Shown in pieces: positions 1 through 16,361 of a DNA stretch of 52,500 nucleotides. Numbering within the stretch: position 1 is the stretch's first letter; each line of letters starts with the position of its first letter. The notes under the pieces are model-generated. The model ran no database searches. It saw only the letters and a list, made by a program, of their open reading frames with translations, and was not told the origin of the DNA. The stretch is from Anaeromyces robustus. Taxonomy: Eukaryota > Neocallimastigomycota > Neocallimastigomycetes > Neocallimastigales > Neocallimastigaceae. The position numbers and the translations under genes were made by a program. The stretch is from contig MCFG01000070.1 in assembly GCA_002104895.1 (NCBI GenBank), positions 35,001 to 87,500 on the forward strand, given 5' to 3'.

Positions 1-479
1 TTACATCATTAATTGTATGTATTATAGAATTTCTGGTAATTATAATAGCTTCACCTTTAGCAAAGCCTAAATTAGTATTAAAATTTTTACCAGAAGATAT
101 CAGAATTAAAGGTTCTAAACATCCAGAACCACCATTATATAAACAAATGATAGCTCATTTTTTACTTTCAATATTTCTAATTTCTTATCTTGGTGCTATT
201 ATATTTTTAGGAAAGGATGGTTTAAATAAAAAGAACTATGGATTTTGGAATTTTTTTTTCAGATATATGATATTTTTTTATTTTAATAAATTCTATGATA
301 TTATTGTACAAGATCAATGGCTTGTGATGTCAACCAATTTTTTTAAAAATATTTATCCAGAAACTATTCAATGTAAAGGTTGGAAAGATCGTAAATTTAA
401 TAATAAAAATCAAATTAAAAGAATCATTATTTTCCCTTTTATTTGTTTACTAATTTCAGGAATATGTGTTATCCTTTAA
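1..479 (+). CDS. Integral membrane protein, 3' end only, unrecognised
   Basis: The reading frame is open from position 3 to the TAA ending at 479, giving the last 158 residues of a protein whose 5' part lies outside the window. Three or four hydrophobic segments are visible, at about residues 2-20, 49-70, 85-104 and 140-158, so it is a membrane protein ending in a transmembrane helix with almost no cytosolic tail. Between the last two helices lies a polar stretch with the motif YPETIQCKGWKDRKFN. There is no intron in the visible part, unlike the next four genes. The arrangement resembles small uncharacterised membrane proteins of anaerobic Firmicutes, but that is an impression from memory only, and I cannot name a family or a function. 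Confidence 0.7.
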   Translation, partial: TSLIVCIIEFLVIIIASPLAKPKLVLKFLPEDIRIKGSKHPEPPLYKQMIAHFLLSIFLISYLGAIIFLGKDGLNKKNYGFWNFFFRYMIFFYFNKFYDIIVQDQWLVMSTNFFKNIYPETIQCKGWKDRKFNNKNQIKRIIIFPFICLLISGICVIL

Positions 480-658
480 TCATTAAAGGATATAATAAAA
501 TAATAACAAAAAATAAAGTAAAAATAAAGTAAAATTAAAGTAAAAATAACTCCAATAATAAATAATAAAATGTAATGAATTTTTTCATATGAATTATATT
601 AGATAATATATATTATCATTATCTTTTTATCCCCACTAAAAAATAAAAAAAAAACTAA

Positions 659-698
<40 letters not shown>

Positions 699-2245
699 AA
701 TTAAATAAATAATTAAATTATTAATAACGGTGTCAGAAAAGAATTTTTATGGATATCATTTCCTTTAATTAAAAAAAAAAAAAGTATATTTTATTTATTT
801 ATAAAGAGTAATTAAATAAATTACTTCTTATAGCATTATATATCTTTTACTGATTTTTTGATTTATTAATTTAATATGATAAATCATTTTATTTTAATTT
901 TGGTTTATTTAATTACTATTTATTATTAATATTGTGTATAATTATACAATAATAATTTATTATTATTAAATAAATGATAAAATAAAGTAGATTTATAAAT
1001 AAATAATTTTTATATAGAGATCGTTTATTTAAAGAAATTTTGATTCTTTCTCTTTCTCTCTTTTTTTTTTTCTTTTCTTTTTTTTTACATTGAATTTTTT
1101 TTTTTACATTGAAAAGAAATTTGATTATAGGAAAAAAAAACTCACCTCATGACTTTATAGGAAAAAAGAACCAACCATTTTTTATTTTGTGTAATCCAAA
1201 ATTTTGATGTTGATGTATAAACAAAAAAATTTTCAAAATTTTTATTTAATGATTTTTTATTATTAAAAAATTATAAAAAAAAAAAAAAAAATGTTTTTTA
1301 ATTTAATTTAATTTAATTTTATTTAATTTAATTTAATTAAATTTAATTTAATTTAAAATAAAAAAAAACTTTAAAATAAAAAAAAACAATTTTTAATTAA
1401 AAAAAGAATTTTTCAAAATGTAAAAAATATTAATTAAGAAACTGTTAAAATTTTTAATAGAATTTAATATATTCTAATATATACATCTACATATATTAAA
1501 AAATAACAAACTTCACTTAACTAAACAACTAAATAAATGAATGATTAAATAATTTTATTAAATAAATTAAATAAATAGATTAAATAAATTAAATAAATAA
1601 ATTAATTAATTAAATAATTTTTTTCTATAATTTTATAATAAAAAATAAAATAAATAAAAAATAAAAGAAATAAAATAAAAAAAGAAATTTCTATATTTTA
1701 AATTCAAAAATTAAAAAAAAAAATTTCATTTTTGTCATGTCATTTTTTATTTTTAACTTTTTTTTTTTTTTTTTAAAAAATAAAATAAAATAAAATAAAA
1801 ACAAATTTTCAAAAAAATAAAATTGGAGTAATTTAAATACTGTAGAAAAAAAAATTTTTATTTTTTAATTGTTATTAAAGTTTAATTATTTTTTTTAATA
1901 ATAAATAATAAATAATAATTAATAATTAATAGTAATAAAAATAGTGTGATAAATTTTAAGTAGAGAAAATCTATTTATTATTTAAATATAAAAAAAAAGA
2001 TAAAGTGTGATTTTTTTTTTGTTTTAATTAAAGGAATGTTATTTAGGTTGTTTTTTCTGTTTTTATAAAAAAAAAGTTTAAATAAAGTTAAAAAAAAAAA
2101 AAAAAGATAACATGTTTTAATATTTAATTAAATCTTTTATTATTTTAATTTTAGTTCATGATAATATTATTAATAATCCATAGGCAATATAATCAAGTCA
2201 CCAATTACTAATTAACTAATTAATGTAAATAAATGAATAAATGAA

Positions 2246-2462
2246 TAAATAATAAATAAATAAATAAAATAAATGATCTTAAATAATAATTAATTTTATA
2301 TATAAATTAAAATTGGAATCTAAAAGTATCAACTATTAATTATTAACATATTAACTAAGATTATTTATTTATTTATTTATTATTTATTTTTATTTATTTA
2401 TTTTATCTATTTATTTTTATTTATTTATTTATTTATTATTTAAGATCATTTATTTATTTTAA
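2246..2462. repeat. Inverted repeat about 215 bp overall
   Basis: AAAATAAATGATCTTAAATA at about 2262-2285 is answered by its reverse complement, TATTTAAGATCATTTATTTT, at about 2437-2460. Flanking (AAAT)n and (TTTA)n tracts lengthen the arms. The spacer is about 150 bp. The core containing GATCTT/AAGATC is not simple repeat, so the match is more than chance pairing of microsatellites. It has the layout of a very small inverted-repeat element, but no target-site duplication was recognised. Confidence 0.45.
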
Positions 2463-2620
2463 TTCGTTTCATTTTTTTTCCCAAAGTTAAATTAATTTTT
2501 TTTTAATAAATGTTAAAGGCTTGTTATTCCATTTTACTTAAAAATCATTTGCTTTTTGTTTTTTTTTTTTTTAATATGTTTTGGGAAAAATTAATCCACT
2601 TTTTACTATATATGGATATA

Positions 2621-2706
2621 TTATTTATTTAAGTTATTATTATTCATTTATTTATTTAAAATAGTAATAATTAAATAAATGAATAATTAATAACTTAAAT
2701 AAATAT
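2621..2706. repeat. Hairpin-forming inverted repeat, arms about 33 bp
   Basis: The left arm (about 2621-2657) and right arm (about 2671-2706) share TATTTATTTAAGTTATTA and TATTCATTTATTT in opposite orientation. They differ by one inserted base, and the spacer is about 13-15 bp. Confidence 0.55.
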
Positions 2707-2752
2707 TTATGACATTTAATTAAAAAATTTTTTTTATTAATAAATCAATTAA

Positions 2753-2799
<47 letters not shown>

Positions 2800-3964
2800 A
2801 CTATCATCATTAAATAATAGAATTTATATATAAATAATTAATTTAAAAAAGATTTGATTAAATAATATAATAATTAATTTTAATATTATATAAAATAACT
2901 TTTTTTTCTCTTTCTTTTTTTCTTTTTTTTCTTTTTTTCTTTTTTTATTAAAAATAAAAAAAAAAATTAAAGAAGAAAAAAGATAAATAAAAAATAAAAT
3001 AATTATATAATTATAATTATAATAACAAATAATGTATATATTTTCATAACCAAAAATATATGTACAAAGATTTAAATATATAATATATAATATTTATTAC
3101 CTTTAGGTAAAAATTTATATTAATATAATAATAAAATGAAATCATTTTTTTTTAAAAAAAAAAAAATTATTAATTTATAATTTATTATATATAATATATA
3201 TAATATATATAATTTATAATTTTAAAATCTTTTTTAATTTATTTTACTTACTAATTACTTTTAAATCTATCTGTCTATCTATCTGTCTATATATATATAT
3301 ATAAAATTTATTAAATAAAATCAATATTAATGTTATGTTTTAACAAAAAAAAAAACTTCTCATTATTATAATAAAAGTGTTAAATTATATAAACTAAATG
3401 TAAAAAATATTATATTGTCAAAAATATATTAAAAATATATTTTATATATATATAATAGTATTTTATAATATATATATCTTTTTTTTTTTTACTTTTTTCT
3501 TTTTTTTCTTATTGTATCATTTAAATTAATTATTTTTTTTTTAATTTTAATGGTTATAATAAAAAAAGAAAAGAATGAAAAGAAAAATAGCAAAAAAAAA
3601 AAAAAAAAAAAAAGAATTTAATAAATGAATAAAACAAAAAAGAAACAACAACAACAATAATAATTTATATATATACCTTTTAATTTATTTATAAAAAAAT
3701 TAAAAATAATTTACAAGAAATTTTTTCTTAAATAATCAATTCATAATATATACATATTATTTTTGTTCATAATATTATAATTATTAAATAATTGAAATTT
3801 CATATAATATAAATATTATTATACAAATTAAGCTATCTTTATTAAGAATTTTATTTGAGTTATAATAATATTTATATTTAAAATAAATAAATAAAAAAAA
3901 AAAAAAGAAAATATATATTATAAAAAAAAAATTAATAACAATAATTAAACACATATATATAATA

Positions 3965-6490
<2,526 letters not shown>

Positions 6491-6687
6491 ATAATTGTTA
6501 TTGCATTTTATTTTTTTTTATATATATTATTTATTATTTATTATTTTTATTTTTAATAAAAAAAATTAATTTATAATATGATAATTAAAAATAAAAATAA
6601 TAATATTCATACTTTATTTTAAAAAAAATCTTATATCTTCACAGGAATGGAATAAAGATAAAATGATATATTATAATTATATATTTT

Positions 6688-6734
<47 letters not shown>

Positions 6735-7552
6735 AAAAATTATTATGATACCTATTTCATGAATATATTCATGTTTAAAAAAAAAAAAAAAAAACATATC
6801 CTATTAAATCATCATGAAAAATTATGATATTTAATAATATATAGTAAAAAAAAAAAAAAAAGGATAATTTTTTTATATTTTTTTTATTACCTATAACAAT
6901 ATCCTCATTATTATTATATATATATTTTTTTTACTTCCAATAATAAATCATCCTATCATAATTATTGATTAATTAATAATAATTTTTTCAATATATACAT
7001 AATTTGTTGAAATGAATAATTATAATAATAATAATAATAATTATAATTATAACTTTTTTTTTAAAATATTAATATTTTTTAACATTAAATTGTTTCTAAA
7101 ATAAAATATTTTATAAAAAATATTTATATATTTTTAAAAAAGAATCTTTATTTTATTTTTTTTTTTTTACTATTTAATAATTTTAATAATTTTTATTATC
7201 ATTATAATAATAATTATTAAAATATCTTTATGATTTTTTATTAGTATTTATTATAATTGAATTAACTAATATATACCATTATTATTAAATAGTAAAAAAA
7301 GAAAAAAAAAAAAAAAAAAAGAGAAAAAAAGAAATATATAAATATATATATAATAATTATTAATTATTATTAATATTATTATATTATTTCATAAATATAT
7401 TAATAATCTACTTTATAAATAAATATAATGTATATTATTTGATGTTATAATATATTAATACTAAACTTTAAAAAAAAATAAAAATAAAAATAAAAAAAAG
7501 AAAAAAAGAGTAAAAAATAAAAAAAAATGAAAAGTTTTAATATAAAAATTAA

Positions 7553-7598
<46 letters not shown>

Positions 7599-8467
7599 AT
7601 AAAATAAAAAATTTATAAAATTAAATATAAAAAAAAAAAAAAAAGAAAGTAACATAATTAACATATATATAATTAATATTAAAAAACTATTATTAATAAT
7701 AATAAAAATAAATTATTAATAATAATAATAATAAAAATAATAAAAATAAAAATTAAAATAAAATTTAATTGAAAATAATAAAATATCAAAAATCATTTCA
7801 AATTTTTTACCTTTTTTTTTGTTATTCTTTTGTTTTTTTAATAATTCTATAATAATATATAAAATATATTAATATTTTATATACTTTTATTTAAAATAAA
7901 AAAAAAAAAGATATTTTATATATTTATCTATATGAAAATTTTTAATATAACAAAAACAAAAGTTATAAAAATGATTTATTTTAAATTTAATAATTTTTTT
8001 ATAACTATTATTAAATATAAAAATAATAATAAATTATAAAATAAAATCATAAAATAAATGATTAAATAATAATATAATTTTTTTTTTTTTGTAAATTTTT
8101 TATATTTATAGTGGTGACGTAACACAAAAAAAAAACCATGTTAAAAAATTAATAATAAATAATATGTTAATTTGTCATATATTTTTAAATAATTTATTAT
8201 TATACAGAGATGTGAATATAAATTGAAAATATTTTTATTTTTATTTTTAATTAAAGTTTAAATATTAAAAAAAAAAAAAATTATAAGTATTATATGGAAT
8301 AAATAAATAGAAAAATGAATAGAAATAATAATAAATAATAATAAAATTTATATAATAAAATAATATTTTTAATTAATATTAGTTAATTAAATTTTTTTTT
8401 TTTTCTTTTTTTAAAAATAATTTTTTTTTTTTTAGTTCAAAATGAAATTCAAAATTTTTGTTAAAAA
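6491..8467. other. Intergenic, low-complexity A+T DNA
   Basis: No gene is visible. The stretch holds a run of 42 A at 6691-6732, further A runs, and (AAT)n at 7555-7593. It should contain the 3' end of the phospholipase transcript and the promoter of the Sfi1-like gene. TTTTTTTAG and T-rich tracts just before 8468 could be an acceptor in a 5' UTR intron, but this cannot be shown from the sequence. Confidence 0.6.
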
Positions 8468-10311
8468 ATGATGGATCATAGAAATAGTAATATAAATAAT
8501 ACAAATAATAATAATAAGGATAATAATAATAATGATAATGATAATGGAGATATAAATGATTTATTTAATAATGAATTATATATTAAGAAAAATTTTAATG
8601 ACAGAAAATTAATAAAGATAAAAATAGAAAATAATGTTTCTCATAATAATTCAAATAAATCAAAAATACCTAAAAAATTTATATCAAAAATACCTTTAGC
8701 TAAAAATTATAATAAACAATATCAATATACCAAAAGAAATAATAATAATAATAATTATAATAGAGATTTTAAAAGTAATTTTAATAGTCATAATTATTAT
8801 AATCATCATGAACTTGAAATTAATAATAGTAGAGCTTTTATAAATGCTATAGAAAATATTATGAAAAAATATAATATTGAAAAAGATGATAATGATAATG
8901 ATAATAATAACGATAATGATAATAATGAAAAAAATATTTTAAATAATAGTGATAATAATAAATCTTACTATGATACCTTAAATTTTCATGAAAGTTATAT
9001 TGCTAGAAAAGCAATTAAACATTGGAAGAATTTTACAAATAATTCTATAAATAATAAAAAAGCTCAAAAGCATTATCAATATTCTTTAAAAAGAAAAGGT
9101 TTTGATGCTTTTAAAAGACAAACTTGGTTATTACATAAAGAATGGAAATTAGAAATTAGAGCAACTATTCATTATAATAATGTTATATTACAAAAATGTT
9201 TAAATGCTTGGAAAGATTATAATAAATATAGAAAAAAGAAAAAATCAGTATTACAAAAAGCAGATGATTATGGTAATAATAATAATAATAATAATAACAT
9301 ATCATAATAATAATAATATATAATAATAATAAATATATAAATAATAATATAATATACTAAAAAATAATATATATATAGCAAATGCAAAAATTCTTTCTCG
9401 TGTCTATTATGCTTGGATTGAATATTATAAAACGAGATTAGAAAAAATAAGAGATAAAGAATTAGCAAATGCTCAATATAATATTACATTATTAATTAAT
9501 ACATTTCATCATTGGAAAATACAAAAAAAGAAAAGTTTAATTAGAAAAAGAAATGAAGAAATTGCCTATAATTATTATAAATATATTCTTTTAAATAAAT
9601 TATTTAAAACATGGCAAAATAAATATATTATACAAATTAATCAACATCAATATGAACAATTATCTGTAGAATGGTATTATATTCATTTAAAACAAATGAC
9701 ATTAGAAAAATGGATGGAATATCATAAAATGAAAAAATATATTAAATATAAAAAGAGTAATTTTTTTTTATATATATTATTTATATATTATCAATGATAA
9801 TTATTAAATGAATAAATAAATTAATAATAATAATAATAAAAAAAATTATATATATTTATATATATAAATCTTTACCTATTAAAGACTTAGCAGAAAAAAA
9901 ACAAAGGACATTTATTTTAAGACAATTCTTTAAAATGTGGAAAACAACTTTAAAAAAGAAAAAAATAAAAAAAGATAATGAACAATTAGCAATATCAATA
10001 AATAATAAAAAATTAAAAACAAAATATTTTACAATTTGGAATAAATGTAACTTTTTATTTTTCTCTACTTATTTATTTATTTATTTTTAATATATATATA
10101 AATAATGTTTAATAATTATATATTTAATATTCAAAGAAAATATATATATTTATATTAATGATTTATTAAAATTATAATAATAATAATAATATAAATAAAT
10201 ATATATTAAAGGTTTATATGATAAATACCGTGAATTTGATCTTAATCAAATTGCTGATGATTATTATAATAAAAAATTAAAAGTAATTATAATTATATGC
10301 TTTAAATAATA

Positions 10312-10351
<40 letters not shown>

Positions 10352-10803
10352 TTATCTTATCTTAATATATAACAATAATTTAACAATAATATAATTATTA
10401 TAATTATTATTTTATTGTAGAAATCTGTTTTTAATAGTTATTATAAATATACTATGCTCTTATGTAAAACAAATCAATTTTATAAATTAATGGTAAAAGA
10501 AAATATTTATTTTTATTAAAACAAAAAATTAACAATATTAATATTAATATTAAAACATAATATTCATTTAATATATATATACATAACATACACGACTAAC
10601 AAAATAAAAAAAAAAAAAAAGATGAAAAAAAAGTATTATATGAAATGGGATAAAAAGTATATGGCAAGATTAGCAAAAAAAGAAGAAATAATATTACATC
10701 CTGCAATTGAATTTCATAAAAATAAATTGATTAAGAGATGTTTTTCTAATTGGAAAATTCAATATCATAAAACAAAATTAGAAAATGTAATGAAAAAAAA
10801 AAA

Positions 10804-10839
<36 letters not shown>

Positions 10840-12446
10840 TTTTTTCTTTTAAAAATAAGAAAATTAATACGAATTCTTTTACTGTGTTTTGTTATTATAT
10901 ATTCTATATATAAACTTTTATAATATATATTTTTATAATATCTTTTTTATGTAGAATAAAATATACAAAGCTAAAAAACATTATAAATTAACTATAGAAA
11001 GAAAAATTTTTAATAAATTTTTATTAAATACTCAAATTAAAACAACTAAAAGGAAAAAATATGAATATGTAGATAATATTTATAAAAATATATTAATGGT
11101 ACGAACATTTAGTATTTGGGAAGAACAATACATGGAAAAAATAAAAGAACAAAAGAAATTGAAAAAAGTAATTATAACTATTATTATTAATATTGTTATT
11201 ATTATTATATATAATAATTAAAAATTATATAATTATTATTAGAATAATTATTGTTATATATAATAATCAAAAATTAATAATTATTTATAATGAATTATGA
11301 TTTTAAAATATATATATATGTATATATATATATATAATTTTATTATTAAATTTTTAATAATTAGGCATCTGAGTTTTACAATATTAATTTATTAAAAAAA
11401 ATTTTTCATTATTATTGGCAATATAATAATGAAAAAAAGAAATATAAAAGTAAATTGGTAAGAAGAAAAATTAATATTTGATATTATTATATATAATATA
11501 ATAATTAAAATATATTATATTATATATAATAATATCAAATATAATTATAATAAATAATATTATTATATGTATATTTTTTTTAATATAAATATAATATTAA
11601 AATAATTTTTTTTTTTTTTTTATAAAAAAAAAATAAAAAAGATATTAGCTGATGAATTTAGAAATAAAAATATTATTAAATCACATTTATATAAATGGAG
11701 AATATGTTTAAATATAAAACAAATTCGAATCGATAATTTAAATGCGTATTTATATAATAATGCTTATAAAATAATAAAAAAATATTTTTCTAATTGGAAA
11801 AATGTAAGATATATATATATATATATATATTTTTTTTATATATTTAATATAAAACTAATATTTCTATGAATTAAAAAAAATTGTTTAACTTTAACTATAT
11901 ATATTAATATTAAAACTATTTCGTTTTTATATATAAAAATTATAGGAATATATAATAAGGCATAATGAAAATATTAATACCGAAAAGGCAGAATCATTTT
12001 ATAGATCTAGAATTATTAAAAATAACTTTTATATATGGAAAGTAAGTTATTTAAATTGGATAAAGTATATTATATATATTTAAAAATATATATTAAATTA
12101 GATATATATTATATTATATTATATTATATTATATTATATATAATGTTTTTTTTTTTTTATTGACAATTTTTATATTATATAATCATTATTAATTACCAAA
12201 ATTATTATATATTAATTAAAAATAGCAACACTATATAATTAAAACAAGAAAAATACAATTAAAAGAAAATAGTATAAAATTTATGAAAAAACATCTTTTA
12301 AGTTTCTATTTCAATCATTGGAAAATAAACTATCAAATTATTCAATCAAAAATTAATAATTTAAATGAAATATATCAACAAAAACAAATTACTATAAAAC
12401 AAAATGTTAGTATTTATTTTTATTTTTATTTTTTTTATTAAATATT

Positions 12447-12480
<34 letters not shown>

Positions 12481-14737
12481 TTTAAAAATAATAATTTTTA
12501 TTTTATTTTATTAAATTATGAATAGATCTTTAAAATTTGGAATAAAAAAGCTAAAAAATTAAAATGGGAAAAAAAATATGAAGATTTAAAAACAAATGAA
12601 ATCCAAAATGTTATGATAAAAAGTAAAATAAAAAATAATAAACATAAAAAAAAAATTATATTTTATTATTAATTTTTTTCTCAATTTATATATAATACTT
12701 ATTTGTATCTTTAAGAAAAACAAAAAATTATATTAAAATGTTGGGTTAATTATTATCAACGAAAAAAATTATATAAATTCAATAAAATTAAAGGAACTCA
12801 ATATTATAACAAAAAAATATATTTTTATGTATTCAATCATTGGAAAATGAAATATTATAATAATAATTGGATAAAGGTATATATATTAATATACTATTTT
12901 TCTTTATAAAAAAAAATTATTAATTATATGATATATATATATAAATTTTGTTCTCTTTATATATTATTCACATTAATATATGATTATATTATATATAAAT
13001 AATAATAATAATAATATATATAGTCAAATGATGCTAAAGCTGATAATTTATACAAAAAATTTATAACTAAAAAATATTTAACTATATGGAAGAATAAAAG
13101 ATCAGATTGGCATTCTATTTATAATCATTATGAAATACAACCTATTATTTATTGGTGTATTACTTTATGTAAAAAAGTTTTTGAAGGTTGGAAAACTTAT
13201 TCAAAAGAAAAGAAATATATGAAAAAAAGAATATTAGATGCAGAAAATTGGAAAAAGGAAAATGATTTAAAACAAGGAATCGTTACATGGATAAAAGTAT
13301 ATTAAATAAATTACCATATTATATCATATTTTTTTATTTATTTATTCAAAATATTTATGAATATTAATCATTAACTTAAATTACTAATTGATTTTCTTTT
13401 TAATATCTATTTTATTTTTTTTATTTTTTATTTTTTTTTATATTTATTATATAAAAATTTTTACTTTAAGATTGCTGATAAAAAATATAGTGAAAGAATG
13501 AAAGAATATGAAATTTCAATATTACCATATCAAGATCTTAGTTCAAGAGAATATTATTTAATGAGAAAATATTTTACAAAATGGTATATGATGATATTAA
13601 GGAAAAAAGTTAATAATATTAATAATAATGAAGAAGAAAATGATTCATTATTTGAAATTAAAAATAATAAAAATTATAATACATTATTTCCATCATTGTA
13701 AGTAATTTAATATATATATATACATTATGTATATATTTTTATAATTAACTAATTATTAATTAATATCATATAATTTATTAATATATATATTTTATCATTA
13801 TTTATATTGTAAATATTAATATTATTAATTTTTAATAAAAAGATTAAGTATTGAAGAATCTAAAAAACATAGGTTACTTCCGAAAAAACCAAGATTTTAT
13901 TTTGATGATACCTTAAATGATTTTATTGAATGTGATAATCAAAATATTGAAAATGAAAATAATTCTATGTCTATTCATAATCATAGTCCTATCACTAAAA
14001 GTTCTTTACTATGTGATATACTAAATAATAAAATTGAAGTTAAATATGATAAATCATTATTAAAAAATATGGAATTTTATTCAAAGGATAATCAATTTAA
14101 TGAATTATTAGATAAATTTAAAGCTAAATATAAACCAAGTGAAAGGAATTCATTAAATAATAATAACAACATCAATGACATTACTACTACTATTAATAAT
14201 AATGATAGAGATAATAATAATAATAATAATAATAGTAATAGTATTAGAGATAATAGCAATAACAACAATTATAATAGTCATAGCAATAATAATATTGATG
14301 ACAATAATCATAATAATAGTTATAAAGATGTTTTATTAGATAATAAAAATAATCTAAACCAAAATATAAATAATATAAATTTAAATATTAATAGTAAAAA
14401 TTCTTCTTCTATTGACTTGATAAATTTAAAAGAAATTAGTACATTTACTGATGAAAATAAAGAAAATTTTATATATAATATAGATTTAAATAATATTAAT
14501 ATTAATAATGATAATGATAATGATAATATACAAACTAATCTTCCTAAAATATCTACACCAATTCATAAAACTTATTCTAATATAAATATTTCAAATGTTT
14601 CTTTAAATAATAAAAGTACATTTGAAAAAAAGACAAATTTCTCTAAATCCTATCTATCAAATGTTATGGAAAAAGAAAATTCATATACTATTAATACCAA
14701 TGGTATTAATGATAATAATAACATTAATAATAATTAT

Positions 14738-14772
<35 letters not shown>

Positions 14773-15512
14773 AATTCATAATTTCTATAATACCAAAAAA
14801 AGAAATAATTATTCCCCGCAATTTTTATCTAAAAAAATTAAACTCTATAATACCAATACAATTTCAAAAAAAATATATCAATATAATAATAAAACAAATA
14901 CATATAAAAGAATCAAAATGGTAAGTTTAATTATATAAATTAATAATTAATGTTATTAATATTATTGATATTATTGATAATAATTAATGATAAAAAGTAT
15001 CATATATAACTTTATTAATTTTTTTTTAAATTATTATTTATTAAATATTTTCATTTTCATCATAATAAAATTATTATTATTATAATTTTATTTTTTATAT
15101 ATTTCATAACTACTATTCTATTTTTTTTTAATTTTATTATTATATTCTATATATATATGTATGTATGTGTATAAAAATATAGTTGAGATCTATATATAAA
15201 AGTAATATATGGTCATTAAAAATTAAAATAGGATTAAATGATTATAAAAGTCAAAGATATAATGAAATGGGTTATTATTATATACTTGAAATTCTTGATT
15301 CAGAAATTGAAAATGCCAAGAATATTTTAGATTTAAATTATAATAGTTTAGAAAGTTTAAATAACTTAAAAAATAAATTTAATAAATTATTAAATAAAGC
15401 TTTTTCCTATCATCTTCATCTCCCCAATTCATGCACTAATTCTAATTCTTTTACTACCATTACCACTACTAATACTTCTCCAATAATTAATTATAATAAT
15501 AATAATAATAAT

Positions 15513-15608
<96 letters not shown>

Positions 15609-15800
15609 TTTAATTATAATAATAATAATGACTATCTTGAAAATACAAATCTTCATGAATATATTAAAGTAATAACTGATAAAATAACAGAAATGAATAA
15701 TGAAATAACTTTTATTTATTCCTCAAATAAACAACAAAAACATCGGTTAAAATTATTAAATAAATTTATAATTTATTATTTATCAAAAATTGATAATTGA
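8468..15800 (+). CDS. SFI1: Sfi1-like centrin-binding repeat protein, 17 exons
   Basis: Exons: 8468-9272, 9379-9756, 9885-10046 (start could be 9891), 10212-10282, 10421-10492, 10622-10786, 10955-11167, 11365-11457, 11642-11803, 11946-12041, 12226-12405, 12526-12622, 12716-12876, 13024-13296, 13471-13697, 13843-14920, 15183-15800. The chain gives 1616 residues in one frame. Residues 1 to about 170 are Asn-rich. From about 180 to 1015 there are about 24 helical repeats built round a Trp with aromatic or aliphatic residues before it, such as KHWKNF, NAWKDY, FFKMWK, CFSNWKIQY, YFNHWKINY and VFEGWKTY. This is the Sfi1 pattern, in which each repeat binds one centrin on a long filament at the spindle pole body or basal body. 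An Asn-rich linker and a C-terminal helical segment (about 1412-1616, holding a run of about 35 Asn) follow. One donor is GTTAGT; the rest are GTA. Most introns are phase 0. Confidence 0.82.
11474..11542. repeat. Perfect 30-bp inverted repeat in intron 8 of the Sfi1-like gene
   Basis: Arms 11474-11503 and 11513-11542 are exact reverse complements, with a 9-base loop. The outer part ATATTTGATATTATT is not simple repeat. It lies wholly inside the intron between exons 8 and 9, so the pre-mRNA can fold into a long stem. Confidence 0.8.
15505..15607 (+). repeat. (AAT)n microsatellite coding for poly-Asn
   Basis: About 100 bp of AAT repeat lies within the last exon of the Sfi1-like gene and is read as Asn. 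The reading frame is open on both sides, so the tract is translated and is not an intron. Confidence 0.85.
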
Positions 15801-16361
15801 TACCATTTAAATTATATAATATTAATCCTACATAGAAAAAAAAATTTTATTAAAAATTAAATATATTTAAAATAAAAATAATTAAAATAATTAAACATAT
15901 GATGTATAAAATTATAAAATATAAAATAATAAAATTTAAAAAAAAAAAAATAATATAAAAAAAAATTATAATGTAAAAAAAATTTTTTTTAATCTATAGT
16001 TAATTTTTTAATAATTAAAGTATAAATTGCTTTTTGATTTTTCCTTGATTTCGTTGACCAACCATAAATAAATATTGGTTATTTAAAAATCAATAATAAT
16101 TAAATATTATAAATAAATAAAAAAAATAAAAATATATATAAATAAAAAAAAAAGTTCAAAATATTTTGAAGATAAAAAATACCAAATTTCAAAATTTAAA
16201 AATTTAAAAAAAAAATAGTCTTTTTATTTAAAATTATATAAAAGATATATTCTTTTTTTTAACAATAATAAATAATATATTTTTCTTCTTAAGAATTAAA
16301 GTTGTAAATTAAAAGGTATTATCCATTTCAATAAGTTAATAAATAAATAATTAAATATAGA
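15801..16361. other. Intergenic between the Sfi1-like and ITPK1 genes
   Basis: This 561-bp gap has no coding sequence. It must hold the 3' UTR of one gene and the promoter of the next. A+T runs only; no clear TATA or poly(A) signal can be singled out in such DNA. Confidence 0.6.

Larger units (their letters stand above)
480..3964. other. Intergenic, low-complexity A+T DNA
   Basis: No coding sequence is seen on either strand. The stretch holds (AAAT)n near 657-697 and 2755-2801, many A and T runs, and two inverted repeats listed separately. Near 1081-1112 the string TTTTTTTTTACATTGAA occurs twice. The last few hundred bases before 3965 should contain the promoter of the phospholipase gene, but no defined element can be picked out. 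Confidence 0.7.

Noticed and set aside
10622-10852. Stand-alone 76-codon protein
   Set aside because: Its first 55 codons are exon 6 of the Sfi1-like gene; the Leu run after GTAATG is intron.
15429-15656. Minus-strand poly-Ile frame
   Set aside because: Shadow of the poly-Asn tract in the last exon of the Sfi1-like gene.
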